From contig NZ_CP092423.2 of the NCBI RefSeq assembly GCF_022374895.2, positions 1,674,001 to 1,738,000 of the forward strand: a stretch of 64,000 nucleotides of DNA, written 5' to 3'. The DNA is from Mycobacterium lentiflavum. Its GTDB lineage: Bacteria; Actinomycetota; Actinomycetes; Mycobacteriales; Mycobacteriaceae. The translations under genes and the position numbers were made by a program. The notes under the pieces are model-generated. The model was not told the DNA's origin and made no database searches. It was given only the letters and a program-made list of their open reading frames with translations. This document shows, piece after piece, positions 50,931 through 59,821 of this stretch. Each line of letters begins with the position of its first letter. Within the stretch, counting starts at the first letter, position 1.

Positions 50931-52510
50931 CGGGGCAGCCTTCGGGCATCCAGCGCGCCGAACAGACCGTCGGCGCGGTTCCACCCGTCGGCCAGCCGCT
51001 GTGCGGTGTCGCGGCGGCCCGAGGCCAGCGCCCCGGCGATCTCGCGGGTGGCGTGCGCGTGCAGGTGTGCGCGGTAGCGGGCGTAGTCGGCGGCGGAGTC
51101 CTTGCTGACCATGAACGGCCAGTCGCTGGACACGGTCAGCAGCGTCTCGCGCAGGATCTGGTCGGCGACGCGATCGCGCGGCGGCGAGCCGTTCAGGGAG
51201 GACGTGGCGTGTGACAGCGCCTTGTCCACGGTGCTCAGCGCGGTGTCGACGACCTCGGTGTTGAGCTGGACCAGGTCGGCCACCTGCTCGCCGGCCCACA
51301 CCTGCCAGTCCTTGCCCGAGCCCCACGAACTGGGCGGCAGCGCCACCGACTCGCCGACGAATCCGCCGTCCAGCGCGTCGCTGAGCGTGCCGATCCGCAC
51401 GCCGGCGGCGGGCAACGCCCGCAGCACCCGGGCCAGCCACGTCGGGCCCTCGTACCACCAGTGGCCGAACAGCTCGGTGTCGAAGGCGGCGATGACGTGA
51501 GCCGGGCGCCCGATGCGCTCGGACTCGCTCGCCAGCCGGTTGCGCACGACGTCGACGAAGTCGGCGACATGGACGTCGACCGCGCGGTCGGCGCGCTCGG
51601 GGTCGTACGGCGCCTTGGCGTCCGAGGACACGTTGCGCCCGGTGACCCGTGCCGGCTTGAGCCCGGTCAGGTGGTCGTAGGTGTGGAAGTCGCGGTACGC
51701 GGCATGTCCGGGGTAGCCGGATTTCGGCGACCACACCCGGTAGCTGACCTGCAGGTCGCGCCCGAACGCCACGACATTCGTGTCGCCGACGGGGCGTCCC
51801 AGCGCGGTGTCACCGTGCAGTGCGGGACCGTCGACCATGAAATGGGTGATCCCCGCGCCGGCGTAGTCGTGCTCCAGCCCCGGGGCGTAGGCGCACTCGG
51901 GCGCCCAGATGCCGCCGGGGCGATGCGCCAGCCGCAGCTGCGCGTCGGCCAGGCCCTCGCGCAGCGCGAATTCCCGCAACCGCGGGGCGAGCAACGGCTG
52001 GAAGGGGTGCGCCAGCGGGCCGCCGAGCAACTCCACGGTCCCGGCATCGATCAGGCTGCGCAGCAGCGGGCTGCCACCGTGCTGCCACAGCGTGGCGAAG
52101 TCCTCGAGCGACTGGTCCGCCTCGGCGCATTCGCGAATCCCGAACTCCCGCAACGCTTCCGGCGTGCAGGATTGGTAGCCGGCCGACTTCGACTTGGGGA
52201 TCGACCGCACGCTGGCGGCCTCGGCCGCCCGCAGCCGCCAGTTCGCCAGCCAGTGGTGCATGCCGTCGAGGCAGTAGGGGTCGTCCAGTTGGGCATTGAC
52301 GACCGGGGTGACGCCAAGGGTGATCAACCGGTGCCGATCCTCGTCCGCCAGCGCGCGCAGCACCTTGATCAGCGGCAGGTAAGCGGCCGCCCACGACTGG
52401 TAGAGCCATTCCTCACCGACCGGCCAGCGGCCGTGGTGGGCCAGCCACGGCAGATGGGTGTGCAACACCAGCGTGAACATGCCGGGTACCGGGGTCGCGG
52501 AATTGCTCAC
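50927..52510 (-). CDS. GH57 1,4-alpha-glucan branching enzyme (Rv3031-like)
   Basis: This 527-residue GH57 protein begins with LVLHTHLPWLAHHGRWPVGEEWLYQSW (cores HTHLPWL and GEEWLYQSW). The likely nucleophile Glu is in GGIWAPECAYAPGLE (about 200) and the acid/base Asp in AAFDTELFGHWWYEG (about 340). A C-terminal helical domain (DUF1957-like) follows. It matches Rv3031 in length and order. The enzyme makes or shapes branches in the MGLP glucan. It is ATGA-coupled to the genes on either side. Confidence 0.92.
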   Translation of the reverse strand: MSNSATPVPGMFTLVLHTHLPWLAHHGRWPVGEEWLYQSWAAAYLPLIKVLRALADEDRHRLITLGVTPVVNAQLDDPYCLDGMHHWLANWRLRAAEAASVRSIPKSKSAGYQSCTPEALREFGIRECAEADQSLEDFATLWQHGGSPLLRSLIDAGTVELLGGPLAHPFQPLLAPRLREFALREGLADAQLRLAHRPGGIWAPECAYAPGLEHDYAGAGITHFMVDGPALHGDTALGRPVGDTNVVAFGRDLQVSYRVWSPKSGYPGHAAYRDFHTYDHLTGLKPARVTGRNVSSDAKAPYDPERADRAVDVHVADFVDVVRNRLASESERIGRPAHVIAAFDTELFGHWWYEGPTWLARVLRALPAAGVRIGTLSDALDGGFVGESVALPPSSWGSGKDWQVWAGEQVADLVQLNTEVVDTALSTVDKALSHATSSLNGSPPRDRVADQILRETLLTVSSDWPFMVSKDSAADYARYRAHLHAHATREIAGALASGRRDTAQRLADGWNRADGLFGALDARRLPR

Positions 52511-53346
52511 GGCCGCACCGCGATCGCGATCAGATCCAGGCTGTCCTCAATAGGATGCGTGTCGCGATCGCCGGCCGCGATCAGGTCGAAGTCGTCGGTC
52601 GTGACCGCGGCGACGTCCGCGGCCAGCTGCGGCGGCCACGGCACTGCCTCGTCGCCGGCCACCGCCAGTGCGATCTGCGCGTCGATGATCGAACCGCCGT
52701 GGCGGGCATCCATTTCACGCAGGCGCGGGCCGTGGAACAGGCCACTGACGGCGACGTCGGTGAAACCGGCGCCCACCAGCAGCTCGGTCAGCTCGTCGGC
52801 GTTCAATTCCCGGGTGTGAAACGGGTTGATCGGGGTGTCGCGGCCAGGAGAGAAGGTGATGCGGTTGGGCGTGGACATCATCAGCAGCCCCGAAGGACGC
52901 AGTACCCGCGCGCATTCCTTGACGAATTGGGTCTGATCCCACAGGTGCTCGATGACCTGGAAGTTCACCACGACGTCCATCGAGGCGTCCGGCAGCGGCA
53001 GCTCGGCCAGGTTGGCCCGCATGACTTCCACTCTCGGGTAGCGGCTGCGGACATGGGCCACCGCCGCCGCGTCGTAATCCACCGCGACCACCCGCCGGGC
53101 GTCCGCGGCGATCAAATCGGCGCCGTAACCTTCGCCACATCCGGCCTCGAGCACATCACGGCCCACACAGTGGGTTGCCAGTCGCTGGTACACCACTTGG
53201 TGGCGGCGGAACCAGTAGTTCTCGATGTCCAGGTCGGGGATCGTGCGCTCGCCCGTCAGCGTCAACACCGCTGGGACTGCCCGGGAGACCGCCGGTGACG
53301 TGCCGTCGGGGCTGCGGTGGGGAACGTCGGGGACGAATGTGCTCAT
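52507..53346 (-). CDS. SAM-dependent methyltransferase (Rv3030-like)
   Basis: This 279-residue class I methyltransferase has motif I DVLEAGCGEGYGADLIA (about 65), VVAVDYDAAAV, and LPDASMDVVVNFQVIEHLWD (core DVVVNFQVIEHLW). The Rv3030 orthologue is associated with methylation in MGLP formation. It is the first gene of Rv3030-3031-3032-type operon, and diverges from fixA across 228 bases. Confidence 0.88.
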   Translation of the reverse strand: MSTFVPDVPHRSPDGTSPAVSRAVPAVLTLTGERTIPDLDIENYWFRRHQVVYQRLATHCVGRDVLEAGCGEGYGADLIAADARRVVAVDYDAAAVAHVRSRYPRVEVMRANLAELPLPDASMDVVVNFQVIEHLWDQTQFVKECARVLRPSGLLMMSTPNRITFSPGRDTPINPFHTRELNADELTELLVGAGFTDVAVSGLFHGPRLREMDARHGGSIIDAQIALAVAGDEAVPWPPQLAADVAAVTTDDFDLIAAGDRDTHPIEDSLDLIAIAVRP

Positions 53347-53574
53347 TGCATAGGGAGGCTAACGCGAAGTGTCGGATTCGCGAACCGCTCAGCGGGTGGG
53401 CCCCGGTCGCGGGGGGAGGCGGGCCTGCAAGAACCTGCAGTATGACCCGCTATGGTGTGAAGGCAGGCCGCACAAAGTTACCGAGTAGTAACACGACCGT
53501 GCGCTGCAAAACGCGTACTGAAAGTCTTGTAGCCGACTGCTGCGAGACTCCTTCGAGGAGGACGAACCACACTC

Positions 53575-54366
53575 ATGACGAACATCGTGGTCCTGATCAA
53601 GCAGGTCCCAGACACCTGGTCGGAGCGCAAGCTGACCGACGGCGATTTCACGCTGGATCGGGAGGCCGCCGACGCGGTGCTGGACGAGATCAACGAGCGC
53701 GCCGTCGAAGAGGCCCTGCAAATCCGTGAGCGCGAAGGCGGCGAGGGGTCGGTGACCGTGTTGACCGCCGGACCGGAGCGCGCCACCGAGGCCATCCGCA
53801 AGGCCCTGTCGATGGGCGCCGACAAGGCGGTCCACCTCAAGGACGACGGCCTGCACGGCTCGGACGTGATCCAGACCGGATGGGCGCTGGCGCGTGCCCT
53901 GGGCACCATCGAGGGCACCGAGCTGGTCATCGCCGGCAACGAGGCCACCGACGGCACCGGCGGTGCGGTCCCGGCCGTCATCGCCGAATACCTGGGTCTG
54001 CCGCAGCTGACCCACCTGCGCAAGCTGTCCATCGAGGGCGACAAGGTCACCGGCGAGCGCGAGACCGACGAGGGTGTCTTCACCTTGGAAGCGACCCTGC
54101 CCGCGGTCGTCAGCGTCACCGAGAAGATCAACGAGCCGCGCTTCCCGTCGTTCAAGGGCATCATGGCCGCCAAGAAGAAAGAGGTCACGGTGCTGACCCT
54201 GGCCGAGATCGGCGTAGAGCCTGACGAGGTCGGTCTGGCCAATGCCGGGTCGACCGTGCTGTCGTCGACACCGAAACCCCCGAAGACCGCGGGTGAGAAG
54301 GTCACCGACGAGGGTGAAGGCGGCAATGAGATCGCCAAGTACCTGGTCGGCCAGAAGATCATCTAA
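53575..54366 (+). CDS. fixA: Electron transfer flavoprotein beta subunit
   Basis: This 263-residue EtfB/FixA protein starts TNIVVLIKQVPDTW and has the adenine/AMP-binding segment TAGPERATEAIRKALSMGADKAVHL (core RATEAIRKALSMGAD) and ATDGTGGAVPAVIAEYLGLPQLTH (core EYLGLPQLTHL). With EtfA it accepts electrons from acyl-CoA dehydrogenases. It corresponds to Rv3029c. A GAGGAGG-like site precedes the ATG. Confidence 0.95.
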   Translation: MTNIVVLIKQVPDTWSERKLTDGDFTLDREAADAVLDEINERAVEEALQIREREGGEGSVTVLTAGPERATEAIRKALSMGADKAVHLKDDGLHGSDVIQTGWALARALGTIEGTELVIAGNEATDGTGGAVPAVIAEYLGLPQLTHLRKLSIEGDKVTGERETDEGVFTLEATLPAVVSVTEKINEPRFPSFKGIMAAKKKEVTVLTLAEIGVEPDEVGLANAGSTVLSSTPKPPKTAGEKVTDEGEGGNEIAKYLVGQKII

Positions 54367-54407
54367 GACGAGCACAAACCCCATCCACGAGAAGAGCGAT
54401 ATAACCC

Positions 54408-55364
54408 ATGGCTGAAGTATTGGTGCTCGTCGAGCACGCCGAAGGTGCGGTGAAGAAAGTCACCGCCGAATTGATCACTGCCGCCCGTGCTTTGGGCGAG
54501 CCGTCCGCCGTCGTGGTCGGTGCGCCGGGCACGGCCGCGCCGCTGGCCGACGCACTGAAGGAAGCCGGTGCCGCCAAGATCTACGTCGCCGAGTCCGACG
54601 ACGTCGACAAGTACCTGATCACCCCCGTCGTCGATGTGCTGGCGTCGCTGGTCGAATCCGCTTCTCCGGCAGCGGTTTTGCTCTCCGCCAATGCCGACGG
54701 CAAGGAAATCGCCGGCCGGCTCGCGGCCCGGCTCGGTTCCGGACTGCTGGTCGACGTGGTAGAGGTCAAGGAAGGCAATAAGGCGATCTACTCCATCTTC
54801 GGTGGGGCGTTCACGGTCGAGGCGCAGGCCAACGGCGACACGCCGATCATCACGGTGCGCGCGGGTGCGGTCGACGCCGAGCCGCAGGCCGGTGCGGGTG
54901 AAGAGGTCACCGTCGAGGTGCCCGCGCCCGCCGAGAACGCCACCAAGATCACCGCGCGTGAGCCCGCGGTCGCCGGTGACCGCCCGGAACTGACCGAGGC
55001 CACCATCGTGGTCTCCGGTGGCCGTGGCGTCGGCAGCGCGGAGAACTTCAATGTGGTTGAGGCGCTGGCGGACTCGCTGGGCGCGGCCGTCGGTGCGTCC
55101 CGCGCCGCCGTCGACTCCGGCTACTACCCGGGCCAGTTCCAGGTCGGCCAGACCGGTAAGACGGTCTCGCCTCAGCTCTACATCGCGCTGGGCATCTCGG
55201 GCGCGATCCAGCACCGGGCGGGCATGCAGACCTCGAAGACCATCGTCGCGGTCAACAAGGACGAAGAGGCGCCGATCTTCGAGATCGCCGACTACGGCGT
55301 GGTGGGCGACCTGTTCAAGGTCGCCCCGCAGCTGACCGACGCGGTCAAGGCCCGCAAGGGCTGA
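54408..55364 (+). CDS. fixB: Electron transfer flavoprotein alpha subunit
   Basis: This 318-residue EtfA/FixB protein begins [15 protein letters not shown] and holds the FAD-binding region [36 protein letters not shown] (cores [12 protein letters not shown] and [12 protein letters not shown]), then [23 protein letters not shown] (core [18 protein letters not shown]). It corresponds to Rv3028c. It lies 41 bases after fixA and ends at a strong terminator. Confidence 0.95.
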   Translation: MAEVLVLVEHAEGAVKKVTAELITAARALGEPSAVVVGAPGTAAPLADALKEAGAAKIYVAESDDVDKYLITPVVDVLASLVESASPAAVLLSANADGKEIAGRLAARLGSGLLVDVVEVKEGNKAIYSIFGGAFTVEAQANGDTPIITVRAGAVDAEPQAGAGEEVTVEVPAPAENATKITAREPAVAGDRPELTEATIVVSGGRGVGSAENFNVVEALADSLGAAVGASRAAVDSGYYPGQFQVGQTGKTVSPQLYIALGISGAIQHRAGMQTSKTIVAVNKDEEAPIFEIADYGVVGDLFKVAPQLTDAVKARKG

Positions 55365-55373
55365 TCTTCGCTT

Positions 55374-55419
55374 AACGCAAACGCCCCCGCGTGCACGTCA
55401 CGTTGGGGGCTTTTGCGTT
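55374..55419 (+). terminator. Rho-independent type terminator after fixB
   Basis: AACGCAAACGCCCCC (55374) pairs with GGGGGCTTTTGCGTT (55405 to 55419), a 15-bp stem with two weak positions. It separates fixA-fixB from the carrier-protein gene converging from the right. Confidence 0.8.
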
Positions 55420-55437
55420 GTCGCCCTTAATGTTTGG

Positions 55438-55689
55438 CTAGTCTGCTACCGCCTGGTCGGCGATGTTGGCGTTGACCCATTCGACGACCTCGCGCACCGT
55501 GTCGATCGGCGTCTCGGGGTCTTCGAGCCGCATCTTGAGGTGGCTTTCCAGGGTCGCGACGAGTTCCATTTTGCGGGCCGAGTCGTAGCCCAGGTCGTCG
55601 ACGAGATGCGAGTCGCCGGTCACCGGAGCCATCCGGTCCGGAGCCAGCCGGGTGACGATCGACACGACGGAATCATTGACGCTACTCAC
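55438..55689 (-). CDS. Acyl carrier protein
   Basis: This 83-residue protein has the phosphopantetheine site DLGYDSARKMELVATLE with Ser37, helices of the ACP fold on both sides, and an acidic character. The motif GYDSARKM differs from GxDSL of fatty acid synthase ACP, so it is a specialised carrier. Its start overlaps the stop of the ligase gene by 4 bases (ATGA). It should carry the acyl chain activated by that ligase. Confidence 0.88.
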   Translation of the reverse strand: MSSVNDSVVSIVTRLAPDRMAPVTGDSHLVDDLGYDSARKMELVATLESHLKMRLEDPETPIDTVREVVEWVNANIADQAVAD

Positions 55690-57347
55690 AGTGCTTCAAC
55701 CTCTCCTAAGACCTCTCCGAACATTTCTTTGGCCGCGACGTGGCGGATCTTGCCCGACGGGGTCTTCGGCACCTTGCCCTTGCCGACCAGCAGCACCGTC
55801 GGGCTCAATCCCGTTGCGCTGCGCACCTTTCGGCCGATTTGACGACGGATCTCGTGCGTGTTGTCGCCCGGATTCTCCTGCACGGTTTCGGCGACGATCC
55901 GGATCTCCTCGCGCTGATCGGCGAGCGTGACCCCGAACGCCACGACCCCACCGCGCCTGATGCCGTCGACCGAGGCGGCCAGTCGCTCGATGTCGGAGGG
56001 GAAGATGTTGCGGCCGGCGACGATGATGACGTTCTTGCGGCGCCCGCACACCACGATCTCGCCGTCGTCGGTGAGATAGCCGAGGTCGCCGGTGTAGAAC
56101 CAGCCGTACGCGTCGACGGCGGCCACCTCGCCGTGCATCGTGAGGTAGTGCCGCGTCACGGCGTCGCCCCGGATGGCGACCTCGCCCAGGTGGCGCGCCG
56201 GCCGGGTGCCCCGGTCCTCATCGGCGATGCGGACCTCAACTCCGGACATCGGCCGCCCCAGCAGGACGAACTCCTTCTTGGGCGCCCCACAGACGCAGCC
56301 GGTGACCGCGCGGCCGTGGGTTTCCAGTTCGTCGGCGCACACGTTCTCGACCGCCAGCGGTCGATCCACCCGGGAGAACGACACCGCTACCGTCGCCTCC
56401 GCCAGACCGTAGGCCGCGCCGATCGCCGAAACCCGCATCCCGAAGCGCGCGGCCTGCTGGGCGAACTCGTACATCGTGAGCGGGTCGATGGGCTCGGCGC
56501 CGGAGACCACGCAGCGCAGCGCGCTCAGGTCGTAGGCGCCGTCGCTGACCGCCCTGAGCCTGCGGCTGACGATCGAATAGGCGAAATTGGGCGCCGCGGT
56601 GACGGTGGCCCGCTGCTCGGTGAGGATTTGCAGCCAGGCCAGCGGTGACCTGACGAACTCGGTCGGCGGAATGTAGACCGCCGCATTGCCCGCGAACATC
56701 GGCGACAGCAGGTAGGCGATCAGGCCCATGTCATGCGAGAGCGGAAGCCAGCTCATCGTGACGTCGACGTCGGGATCGATCTGCACCTCGGCCACCATGG
56801 CGGCGATGTCGGCGTAGAGGTTGCGGTGAGTGATCGCCACGGCCTTGGGGTCACCGGTCGATCCCGAGGTGAGTTGATAGATGGCGACGTCGTCTTCGTC
56901 TGTCGGTTCCTCGACCGCCTCGGCCCCGGTCCAGGTGTCGGGGACCTCGATGACGCGGTAACCCGACCCGCGTAGGGCGTCGGCGACGGCGACGAACGGC
57001 CGTCCCACCAGGACGCAGTGCGCGCCGAGCAGGCTCAGCGCGCGCAGGGTGCCCTCGTGCCACTCGCTGAGGTCGGCCTGCGAGGTGGGTTGCTGCAGCA
57101 TCGTCATCACCGCGCCCAGCTTCCAGATGCCCTGGACGACCGGCGCGACGTCTTCGGCGTGGGCGGCCAGCACGCCCACCCGGCTGCCGCGGGTGACTCC
57201 TTCGGCGGCCAGCCGGCCCGCGACCTTGCCCGCCGACTGAAAGATGTCGTGCCAGCTCGCGAAATGCAGACTGCCGGCGGTGCCGAAGCGAAGGCCCAAG
57301 GTGGAATCCGCGGCCACCTTCGCGATGCGGTCAGTAAACCTACTCAT
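55686..57347 (-). CDS. FAAL-like acyl-AMP ligase
   Basis: This 553-residue ANL-superfamily enzyme has the P-loop motif LTSGSTGDPKAV (160 to 170), FAAL-like LPLSHDMGLIAYLL, IGAAYGLAEATVAVSFS, the YGWFYTGDLGYL motif and a C-terminal KTPSGKIRH with catalytic Lys. Fatty-acyl-AMP ligases activate a fatty acid and pass it to an ACP. The coupled ACP downstream is the evident acceptor. Length and LPLSHDMGL favour FAAL over CoA ligase; the exact acid is unknown. Confidence 0.85.
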   Translation of the reverse strand: MSRFTDRIAKVAADSTLGLRFGTAGSLHFASWHDIFQSAGKVAGRLAAEGVTRGSRVGVLAAHAEDVAPVVQGIWKLGAVMTMLQQPTSQADLSEWHEGTLRALSLLGAHCVLVGRPFVAVADALRGSGYRVIEVPDTWTGAEAVEEPTDEDDVAIYQLTSGSTGDPKAVAITHRNLYADIAAMVAEVQIDPDVDVTMSWLPLSHDMGLIAYLLSPMFAGNAAVYIPPTEFVRSPLAWLQILTEQRATVTAAPNFAYSIVSRRLRAVSDGAYDLSALRCVVSGAEPIDPLTMYEFAQQAARFGMRVSAIGAAYGLAEATVAVSFSRVDRPLAVENVCADELETHGRAVTGCVCGAPKKEFVLLGRPMSGVEVRIADEDRGTRPARHLGEVAIRGDAVTRHYLTMHGEVAAVDAYGWFYTGDLGYLTDDGEIVVCGRRKNVIIVAGRNIFPSDIERLAASVDGIRRGGVVAFGVTLADQREEIRIVAETVQENPGDNTHEIRRQIGRKVRSATGLSPTVLLVGKGKVPKTPSGKIRHVAAKEMFGEVLGEVEAL

Positions 57348-57419
57348 AGCCGTGCGCTGTCCTCACTGCAGAACGAATCCGTAAATGTCGGCGCGCCAAT
57401 AACATTCGAGATACTGCCG

Positions 57420-58664
57420 TCAATCGTCATTGGCGTTGTGCACGGCCGAGGCGATCACATCGATGGCACGGTCGATCTGCGCCGGCGAGTGGGTGGCGCA
57501 CACACAGCAGCGCATCAGGGCATCGTTCTCACCGACCGCGGGTGCCACCGCCAGTGAGCAGAAGACGCCGTTGTCGAACGCGTCGTTCCAGGCCGCGATC
57601 GCGCGCGCCTCGGGACCGATCCACACCGAAACATGCGGGGCCACTGCGTGTGTGCCGTCGGCACGGACGATTCCCGCCCGCACCTGCAGGCCGTGGGACA
57701 CCAGCCCGTCGCGCAGGGCGCGGGCGTTGGCCAGGACCGCTTCGGCACGCTGGGCCCCCTCGAGGCCGCGAATGATCTCGATCCCGGCGATGCTCGCGGC
57801 CATCGCCGAAGGAGCCCCGGTAGCGGTGAACATGTGCTGGTTGGACCGCAATCTGAGCACATCGATCAGGTCGCGCGATCCGACGATGAAGCCGCCGGTG
57901 GAGGCGATCGCTTTCGACATGCTGCCCATCAACACGTCGACGTCCTTGGCGCAGCCGAACTCCTCGGCGATCCCGGTTCGGTTGGGCCCGAAGACGCCGA
58001 GGCTGTGCGCTTCGTCGACGTAGAGGGCGATGTTGTATTTGTTGGCCAGCGCGACAATGCTTTCCATCGGCGCCACGTCGCCCTGCATCGAGTAGAGGCC
58101 GTCGATCACGATCAGCTTGGTGCCGCCACGCTCGGCGGTGCGGATCAGGTTGCGTTCCAGCGAGTCCAGGTCGTTGTGCCCGAAATACCGCGAACTGGCC
58201 CCGGAGAGCCGGATGCCGTCGTGCAGCGACATGTGGGCCTCGCTGTCGGGGAACGCGAGATCGGCCGCGCCCAATAAGGCAGTGATCGCACCGACATTGG
58301 CCAAGTAGCCACTGTTGAACACCAGCGCCGCCTCGGTGCCGTACCAGTCGGCCAGCAATTCTTCGAGCTCGACTTTGACCCGCAGCGTGCCGCAGTGTGG
58401 AGGTGCACCCCCACACGCCGGCCCGTACAGTTCGGTCGCCCGATTGGCCGCCTCGACCAACCGGCGATCGCCGCACAGCCCCAGAGAATTGTTCGACCCG
58501 AACATGATTCGGGTTTGTCCGTCGATGACGGACGTCGGTCCGGGAGCGGATTCGACGCTCCTGAAGAACGGCAGTCGGTTGCAGGCGGCGTAGTAGCGCA
58601 GGCTGGCCAGCCGGCTATCTTGTTGCGCGCGCGCTTGGATATTCAGCTTCGAGGTCTGCAGCAC
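57420..58664 (-). CDS. PLP-dependent alpha-oxoamine synthase (AONS/SPT-like)
   Basis: This fold-type I PLP enzyme of 414 residues is of the alpha-oxoamine synthase family, which joins an acyl thioester to an amino acid with loss of CO2. It shows the PLP Lys in GSMSKAIASTGGF (K251), VDEAHSLGVFGP with D217 and H220, and the stacking His in SEAHMSLHDG (H144). The region GPACGGAPPHCGTLRVKVELEE (core ACGGAPPHCGTL) is unlike the GSGGSRLISG of KBL/BioF and the usual SPT, so substrate use is probably novel. The GTG start has only a weak ribosome site. Next to an ACP and FAAL, it likely makes a long-chain amino-ketone. Confidence 0.85.
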   Translation of the reverse strand: MLQTSKLNIQARAQQDSRLASLRYYAACNRLPFFRSVESAPGPTSVIDGQTRIMFGSNNSLGLCGDRRLVEAANRATELYGPACGGAPPHCGTLRVKVELEELLADWYGTEAALVFNSGYLANVGAITALLGAADLAFPDSEAHMSLHDGIRLSGASSRYFGHNDLDSLERNLIRTAERGGTKLIVIDGLYSMQGDVAPMESIVALANKYNIALYVDEAHSLGVFGPNRTGIAEEFGCAKDVDVLMGSMSKAIASTGGFIVGSRDLIDVLRLRSNQHMFTATGAPSAMAASIAGIEIIRGLEGAQRAEAVLANARALRDGLVSHGLQVRAGIVRADGTHAVAPHVSVWIGPEARAIAAWNDAFDNGVFCSLAVAPAVGENDALMRCCVCATHSPAQIDRAIDVIASAVHNANDD

Positions 58665-58721
58665 GCCTACATCAAACAGTGCGCCCGGGTCTGCGGCATC
58701 CGATTTGCTCTAAATTGGCGA

Positions 58722-58745
58722 GCACGTTAATAGTGATTAACGTGC
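58722..58745. promoter_or_regulatory. Perfect 10-bp inverted repeat, operator candidate
   Basis: GCACGTTAAT and ATTAACGTGC flank a 4-base spacer AGTG, a perfect 24-bp palindrome. It lies 57 bases upstream of the oxoamine synthase start and in the divergent region to the GNAT gene. Its symmetry and position suggest a repressor or activator site for the trio. Confidence 0.6.
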
Positions 58746-58829
58746 GGGTGTTTATTGCGTTGCCGCTCTTACGAATACGCGGACCCAATCCGCTTAGCGC
58801 CGGATTGTGTTGACGCTATCTCGTGGGTA

Positions 58830-58861
58830 TTACGTACGGGTGAGCGGCAGCGTTACGTACG
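58830..58861. repeat. Two copies of TTACGTACG in the divergent region
   Basis: TTACGTACG occurs at 58830 and 58853, separated by 14 bases (23 bases start to start, about two helix turns). This spacing would suit two protein dimers. It lies about 100 bases before the GNAT start. Confidence 0.4.
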
Positions 58862-58960
58862 ACACACTTCACCGTGGGAACACATTTCGTCATCTTGCGT
58901 GCACCAACACGTCATAGCGCCGATGCCGATTCGCTCCTCGATTACGCCACGTTGTTTCCC

Positions 58961-59821
58961 ATGAGCATTGCTTCTGTCCTGATCCCTAGTGATAAGCCGG
59001 ACGGAGCCGCGACCAGCTCGTCTGGCCCGCGTTACTCGCTGTTGTTGTCCACCGACCCCAGTTTGGTCGAGGCGGCGCAACGGCTCCGGTACGACGTATT
59101 CACCAGTACGCCCGGTTTCGCGTTGCCGGAATCGGGTGCCGGGGACCGGGACGTGGACCGCTTCGACGAGTTCTGTGATCACCTGCTGGTTCGTGACGAC
59201 GACACCGGCGAGCTGGTGGGGTGTTACCGCATGCTGGCGCCGGCGGGTGCGATCGCGGCCGGCGGCCTGTACACCGCGACCGAATTCGATCTCGGCGCGC
59301 TCGACCCGCTGCGGCCGTCGCTGGTGGAGATGGGCCGCGCCGTGGTCCGCGACGGGCACCGCAACGGTGGCGTCGTGCTGTTGATGTGGGCGGGGATCCT
59401 GGCCTACCTGGACCGCTATGGCTACGACTACGTGATCGGGTGTGTGTCGGTGCCGATCGGCAGCGCGTCAGACGAAGATGCGCCCGGCAGCCAGCTTCGG
59501 GGTGTGCGCGACTTCGTCCGCAGTCGCCACGCGGCGCCGCCGGAGTATCGGGTGTACCCGCATCGGTCGGTGGTCGTGGACGGCAAGACCCTCGACGAGA
59601 TCGCGCCGCCGCCGCGCCCCTCGGTCCCGGCGCTGATGCGTGGTTACCTGCGGCTGGGTGCGAAATCCTGCGGCGAACCCGCGTTGGACCCGGACTTCGG
59701 TGTGGGCGACTTCTGCGTGCTGCTGGACAAACGCCAGGCCGATACCCGATACCTGCGAAGACTGCGGTCGGTATCGGCGGCCTCGCAGATGAGCAGCGAG
59801 ATGGCGGGCGGCTCACGATGA
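58961..59821 (+). CDS. GNAT-like N-acyltransferase (Rv3027c-like, OlsB-type)
   Basis: This 286-residue hemolysin-like GNAT protein has YSLLLSTDPSLVEAAQRLRYDVF, VRDDDTGELVGCYRML and the conserved VEMGRAVVRDGHRNGGVVLLMWAGILAYL (cores EMGRAVVRDGHRNGG and LLMWAGI), plus DYVIGCVSVPI. This pattern belongs to the OlsB group, which N-acylates ornithine or related amines from acyl-ACP. The orthologue Rv3027c lies beside a PlsC-type gene. I chose the ATG at 58961. The stop overlaps the following acyltransferase ATG by 4 bases. Confidence 0.85.
   Translation: MSIASVLIPSDKPDGAATSSSGPRYSLLLSTDPSLVEAAQRLRYDVFTSTPGFALPESGAGDRDVDRFDEFCDHLLVRDDDTGELVGCYRMLAPAGAIAAGGLYTATEFDLGALDPLRPSLVEMGRAVVRDGHRNGGVVLLMWAGILAYLDRYGYDYVIGCVSVPIGSASDEDAPGSQLRGVRDFVRSRHAAPPEYRVYPHRSVVVDGKTLDEIAPPPRPSVPALMRGYLRLGAKSCGEPALDPDFGVGDFCVLLDKRQADTRYLRRLRSVSAASQMSSEMAGGSR

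Noticed and set aside
51461..52819. Plus-strand open frame of 452 codons
   Set aside because: It is a shadow of the GH57 and methyltransferase genes, without family motifs.
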